Origin: Phytophthora quininea
Lineage: Eukaryota > Oomycota > Peronosporomycetes > Peronosporales > Peronosporaceae
Length of the DNA: 11,604 nt
Assembly: GCA_011947345.1 (NCBI GenBank)
Contig: JAAVTG010000631.1
Coordinates: forward strand, 1 to 11,604
Direction of reading: 5' to 3'
Shown: positions 9,952 through 11,604 of the stretch, piece after piece
How positions within the stretch are numbered: the first letter of the stretch is position 1
How the letters are laid out: each line of letters starts with the position of its first letter
Translations under genes and position numbers: made by a program
Notes under the pieces: generated by a model
What the model was told of the DNA's origin: nothing
Databases searched by the model: none
The model's input: only the letters and a program-made list of their open reading frames with translations

Positions 9952-10011
9952 TGTAAATATGCTAGATGCTTGGAACACCGAGAAACCATCGAACACATAC
10001 TTTGGGACTGC
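9952..10011 (+). other. C-terminal CCHC zinc finger of ORF2
   Basis: The motif is Cys-x4-Cys-x8-His-x4-Cys within CKYARCLEHRETIEHILWDC, preceded by YRISTQSLNLYHAGW and followed by ERAQQVWKHW. This matches the zinc-binding region found after the reverse transcriptase of L1-like and other LINEs (zf-RVT type), where ETxEHxLxxC is characteristic. It probably helps bind RNA or target DNA. Confidence 0.88.
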
Positions 10012-10971
10012 GAGAGGGCCCAACAGGTATGGAAGCACTGGATAACTCTGTGGCTGGGTCATTTTCCACATCAACAAGAGATCGACCAGCTCCAGACATT
10101 CTTAGCGTCACGAAGAGCACCCACTCCAACTACAGAACTCATCGCTAATGCGCAGACTACAATTCCCGAGTGGAGCTGTGAACATGAACAAGCGCTCGCA
10201 ACGATCTGGAAAATATGGACCACGAGCACACAGTGCATATTATGGAGAATTCGCAACCGGGAGGTATTTGACGGAGTTGAAATCAGCAGTCAGGCAGCTA
10301 CAGCGATTGCTGAGAGAGCGGCGCAATTTCAAATTCAGTCGGTCATCAGGGCGTGGATGGACAACGGCAGTACACTTCTAAAAGGGTGGAGATTAGCACA
10401 ATGTTACGGTGCAATTCAACATGCTCAGCCGTCCGAAAGCCCAGGTTTCGTGAGGCAATGGACAGTGCTACTACATGGACGACTAAACTCTCAGCAAACT
10501 GCATGGAGAGGTGGATGGATACTATTAGGAGATCTAGGCGACATAGGATACAGCATCTACGCAGCAGGGACGATAGGACAGCACACAAGTTTTACGCTCG
10601 CAGAGTTAGTGAGCAAGCTGCTGGAAGACGCAGTCGCCGCACTGGCACAAGTAACAGTACTGCGAACGGCGCAGGTGTGGATACAGAGTTCAACACCGAT
10701 CAACAGCTCCAGCTTAGCGCACGAGCAACAGTTCAAGACTCTACAAGATGTCAACTGTTACCAGTGGACAGTGGGGATGGCAAGAACGACGGCGGCGGTA
10801 ATCACTTTGCTGAAAAGCTCAAAGGGTCAAGACATTATCTATCATAGACCACTGCCAGATCAACTTCACAGAGCAATGCAGAAACAACTTCGCCGCAAGA
10901 AACCACCAGTTGATACAGCAACCAAAAGTATAAGGCATAGCCTCCAGAGATATCAGGATTCTATTAGTTAG
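10012..10971 (+). other. Long C-terminal tail of ORF2 of unknown function
   Basis: About 319 residues follow the zinc finger without a break. The first part is helical and Trp-rich (ATIWKIWTTSTQCILWRIRN). The part at about residues 340-420 of the 9433 frame reads as alternating strands and one long helix: WTVLLHGRLN, GGWILLGDLGDIGYSIYAAG, FTLAELVSKLLEDAVAALAQ and AQVWIQSS. This order resembles an RNase H-like fold, in which a glycine-rich first hairpin is followed by an AEL helix and a strand, but the usual catalytic Asp and Glu positions are not clearly kept. The end is basic (QKQLRRKKPP). I do not assign a function; an inactive RNase H-like domain is one possibility. Confidence 0.4.
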
Positions 10972-11005
10972 CACATAACGTCAATAGAAGACCTCTTCAC
11001 ATCCA
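10972..11005 (+). other. LINE 3' untranslated region, 34 nt, without poly(A)
   Basis: Only 34 nt separate the ORF2 stop from the right target-site duplication. The element ends in CACATCCA directly before the duplication. There is no poly(A), no AATAAA signal and no simple tandem repeat, unlike L1 of mammals. The reverse transcriptase may therefore recognise a specific 3' sequence or the end of ORF2 itself. Confidence 0.7.
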
Positions 11006-11020
11006 TCTCTTGATTGGCGC
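11006..11020 (+). repeat. Target-site duplication, right copy (15 bp)
   Basis: TCTCTTGATTGGCGC is identical to 1589-1603 and marks the right end of the LINE. The MULE coding sequence arrives correctly at this copy from the right on the minus strand. Confidence 0.93.
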
Positions 11021-11604
11021 GTTGAACGTCTCACAAGGTTGTTGGTGGCAGCTAAACCGCTTGGTGTGTTGAAACACTGCCATCGCCATGGCTTCGTGTG
11101 CAGCCACATCTTCTTAAAATAGGCGGTGAATTGACTCGTTTGTGCTTGGAGCTCCCACTCTGCTTGAACTTCTTGCCGACCCTGATGGAAAGCTGCTTCA
11201 CACCGCGAGAAGTGCACACGCCTGAGGAGAGTTGCGGCAGCGTTCGAGTCTAGTGCTAGGGACCTTTCGTACACTTTTTGGCAACGTGAAATTAGCACGT
11301 TAAGACTTGAAACAAGCCATCACCGCGGTCTAAGACCTCTTGCAGTGCATACCACTGGGCACCATCGGCATCGCCCATTGCCCGTTTACACACGGAGTTG
11401 TCTTCCAGTCGCCTTAGCAAAAGTTCGAGTAACCAGCTAGAGCTCCTCAGTGTATTGGGGCTGCTGCTGCGATACAATGACCATGCCAACAAATGAAAAC
11501 AGCGCGCTCTGTCCGTGATACCAACACCATAACCGGGTAGCCCATTTGAGTAAGCTTGCAGGTAGCGTCTACTTGTAGCACGAAGAGCTGGGATCACGGT
11601 CGGC
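11006..11604 (-). pseudogene. MULE transposase, catalytic part, interrupted and decayed
   Basis: This is the upstream part of the same transposase as 997-1603, entering from beyond the window end. On the minus strand, VDATCKLTQMGYPV holds the probable first catalytic Asp (codon 11569-11567). GVGITDRARCFHLLA and then AMGDADGAQWYAL follow, with the probable second Asp at about 11366. FHVAKKVYERS in mixed frames comes next, then FSRCEAAFHQGRQEVQAEW and WRWQCFNTPSGLAATNN. The gene then runs into the target-site duplication as CETFNAPIKR. These are conserved landmarks of MULE DDE transposases. Breaks independent of the LINE are a nonsense TAA (minus strand, 11292-11294), one missing base in the following A run, one in the C run of the TNNP codons (about 11049-11054), and a frame change at 11525-11560. 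Confidence 0.85.

Larger units (their letters stand above)
5994..10971 (+). pseudogene. LINE ORF2: APE endonuclease, reverse transcriptase and CCHC finger, frameshifted
   Basis: This is the ORF2 polyprotein that carries out target-primed reverse transcription in the nucleus. The chosen start is ATG 5994 (MYKPINFEAETGG), one base after the ORF1 stop. Domains in order are APE-type endonuclease (about 6120-6860), a helical linker (about 6900-7450), reverse transcriptase (about 7480-8480), a thumb/connection region (8480-9430), a CCHC finger (9952-10011) and a C-terminal tail to the stop at 10969-10971. The reading frame changes about a dozen times, nearly always as one missing base. The sites are near 6482-6486 (A run), 6508-6515, 6880-6945, 6979-6981, 7170-7200, 7637-7641 (C run), 8502-8507 (A run), 8650-8658, 8690-8735, 8845-8855, 9060-9075 and 9280-9292 (CCCCGGGG). 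One change near 9428-9435 is of the other phase. The last 512 codons (9433-10971) are uninterrupted. Catalytic residues of both enzymes are present. Confidence 0.88.
1604..11005 (+). mobile_element. Non-LTR (LINE-type) retrotransposon, apparently full length, about 9.4 kb
   Basis: The element is bounded by a 15-bp target-site duplication and carries the LINE domain set in order. ORF1 has a CCHC zinc knuckle and an OTU-like domain. ORF2 has an APE-type endonuclease, a reverse transcriptase and a C-terminal CCHC finger. There are no LTRs, no integrase and no aspartic protease. At 9402 bp it is long for a LINE, mainly because ORF1 is about 1390 codons and ORF2 has a long C-terminal tail. The APE, RT and terminal CCHC order fits the L1/Tx1-like side of the LINE tree, but a phylogeny is needed to name a clade. 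It inserted inside a MULE transposase gene, in the opposite orientation. As given, both ORFs carry many single-base frame changes, so this copy would not encode full-length proteins unless those are sequence errors. Confidence 0.93.

Noticed and set aside
1604..11005. LTR retrotransposon
   Set aside because: There are no long terminal repeats, integrase or aspartic protease. The endonuclease is APE type, located N-terminal to the reverse transcriptase, which is typical of LINEs.
1..11604. CRISPR array, tRNA, rRNA or bacterial operon features
   Set aside because: I saw no regularly spaced repeats, no cloverleaf-type sequence, no rRNA motif and no ribosome-binding-site pattern. The content is eukaryotic transposable elements.

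Overview
The window is non-coding, repeat-rich eukaryotic DNA made of transposable elements nested in one another. No cellular gene, tRNA, rRNA or CRISPR array is visible. The MULE-type transposase remnant, the gag-like fragment and the LINE proteins resemble families I associate with large oomycete genomes (Phytophthora and relatives). That assignment rests on recalled family resemblance and is moderate in confidence.

Layout from left to right. (1) 1-790, plus strand: a broken gag-like retroelement fragment with a coiled-coil-type start. (2) 790-996: a spacer with one 10-nt inverted repeat. (3) 997-1603, minus strand: the C-terminal part of a MULE (Mutator-like) transposase, ending in a SWIM zinc finger. 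(4) 1604-11005, plus strand: a non-LTR retrotransposon (LINE) of about 9.4 kb that appears full length. (5) 11006-11604, minus strand: the upstream, catalytic part of the same MULE transposase, running off the window.

The LINE inserted into the MULE gene. A 15-bp direct repeat (1589-1603 and 11006-11020) flanks it exactly. Removing the LINE and one repeat copy rejoins the transposase within its conserved TNN...FNAPIKR-DVTLRQ segment, which fixes both ends of the element.

The LINE has a 214-nt 5' leader that can fold into a three-way junction. It then has a very long ORF1 (about 1818-5992) with a disordered N-terminus, a CCHC zinc knuckle and an OTU-like cysteine-protease domain. A TAACATG junction leads to ORF2 (5994-10971), which carries an APE-type endonuclease, a reverse transcriptase, a C-terminal CCHC zinc finger and an unusual tail of about 320 residues. 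The 3' leader is only 34 nt and has no poly(A). The expected life cycle is that ORF1 protein packages the RNA, the endonuclease nicks the target, and the reverse transcriptase copies the RNA at the nick.

As given, both ORFs are broken by about 20 frame changes. Nearly all are in the same direction (one base missing), and many lie at homopolymer runs. I found no premature stop that needs a substitution to explain it. This suggests either single-base undercalling in the assembly or a young copy degraded almost only by deletions. The copy is annotated as a pseudogene as it stands, with that caveat.
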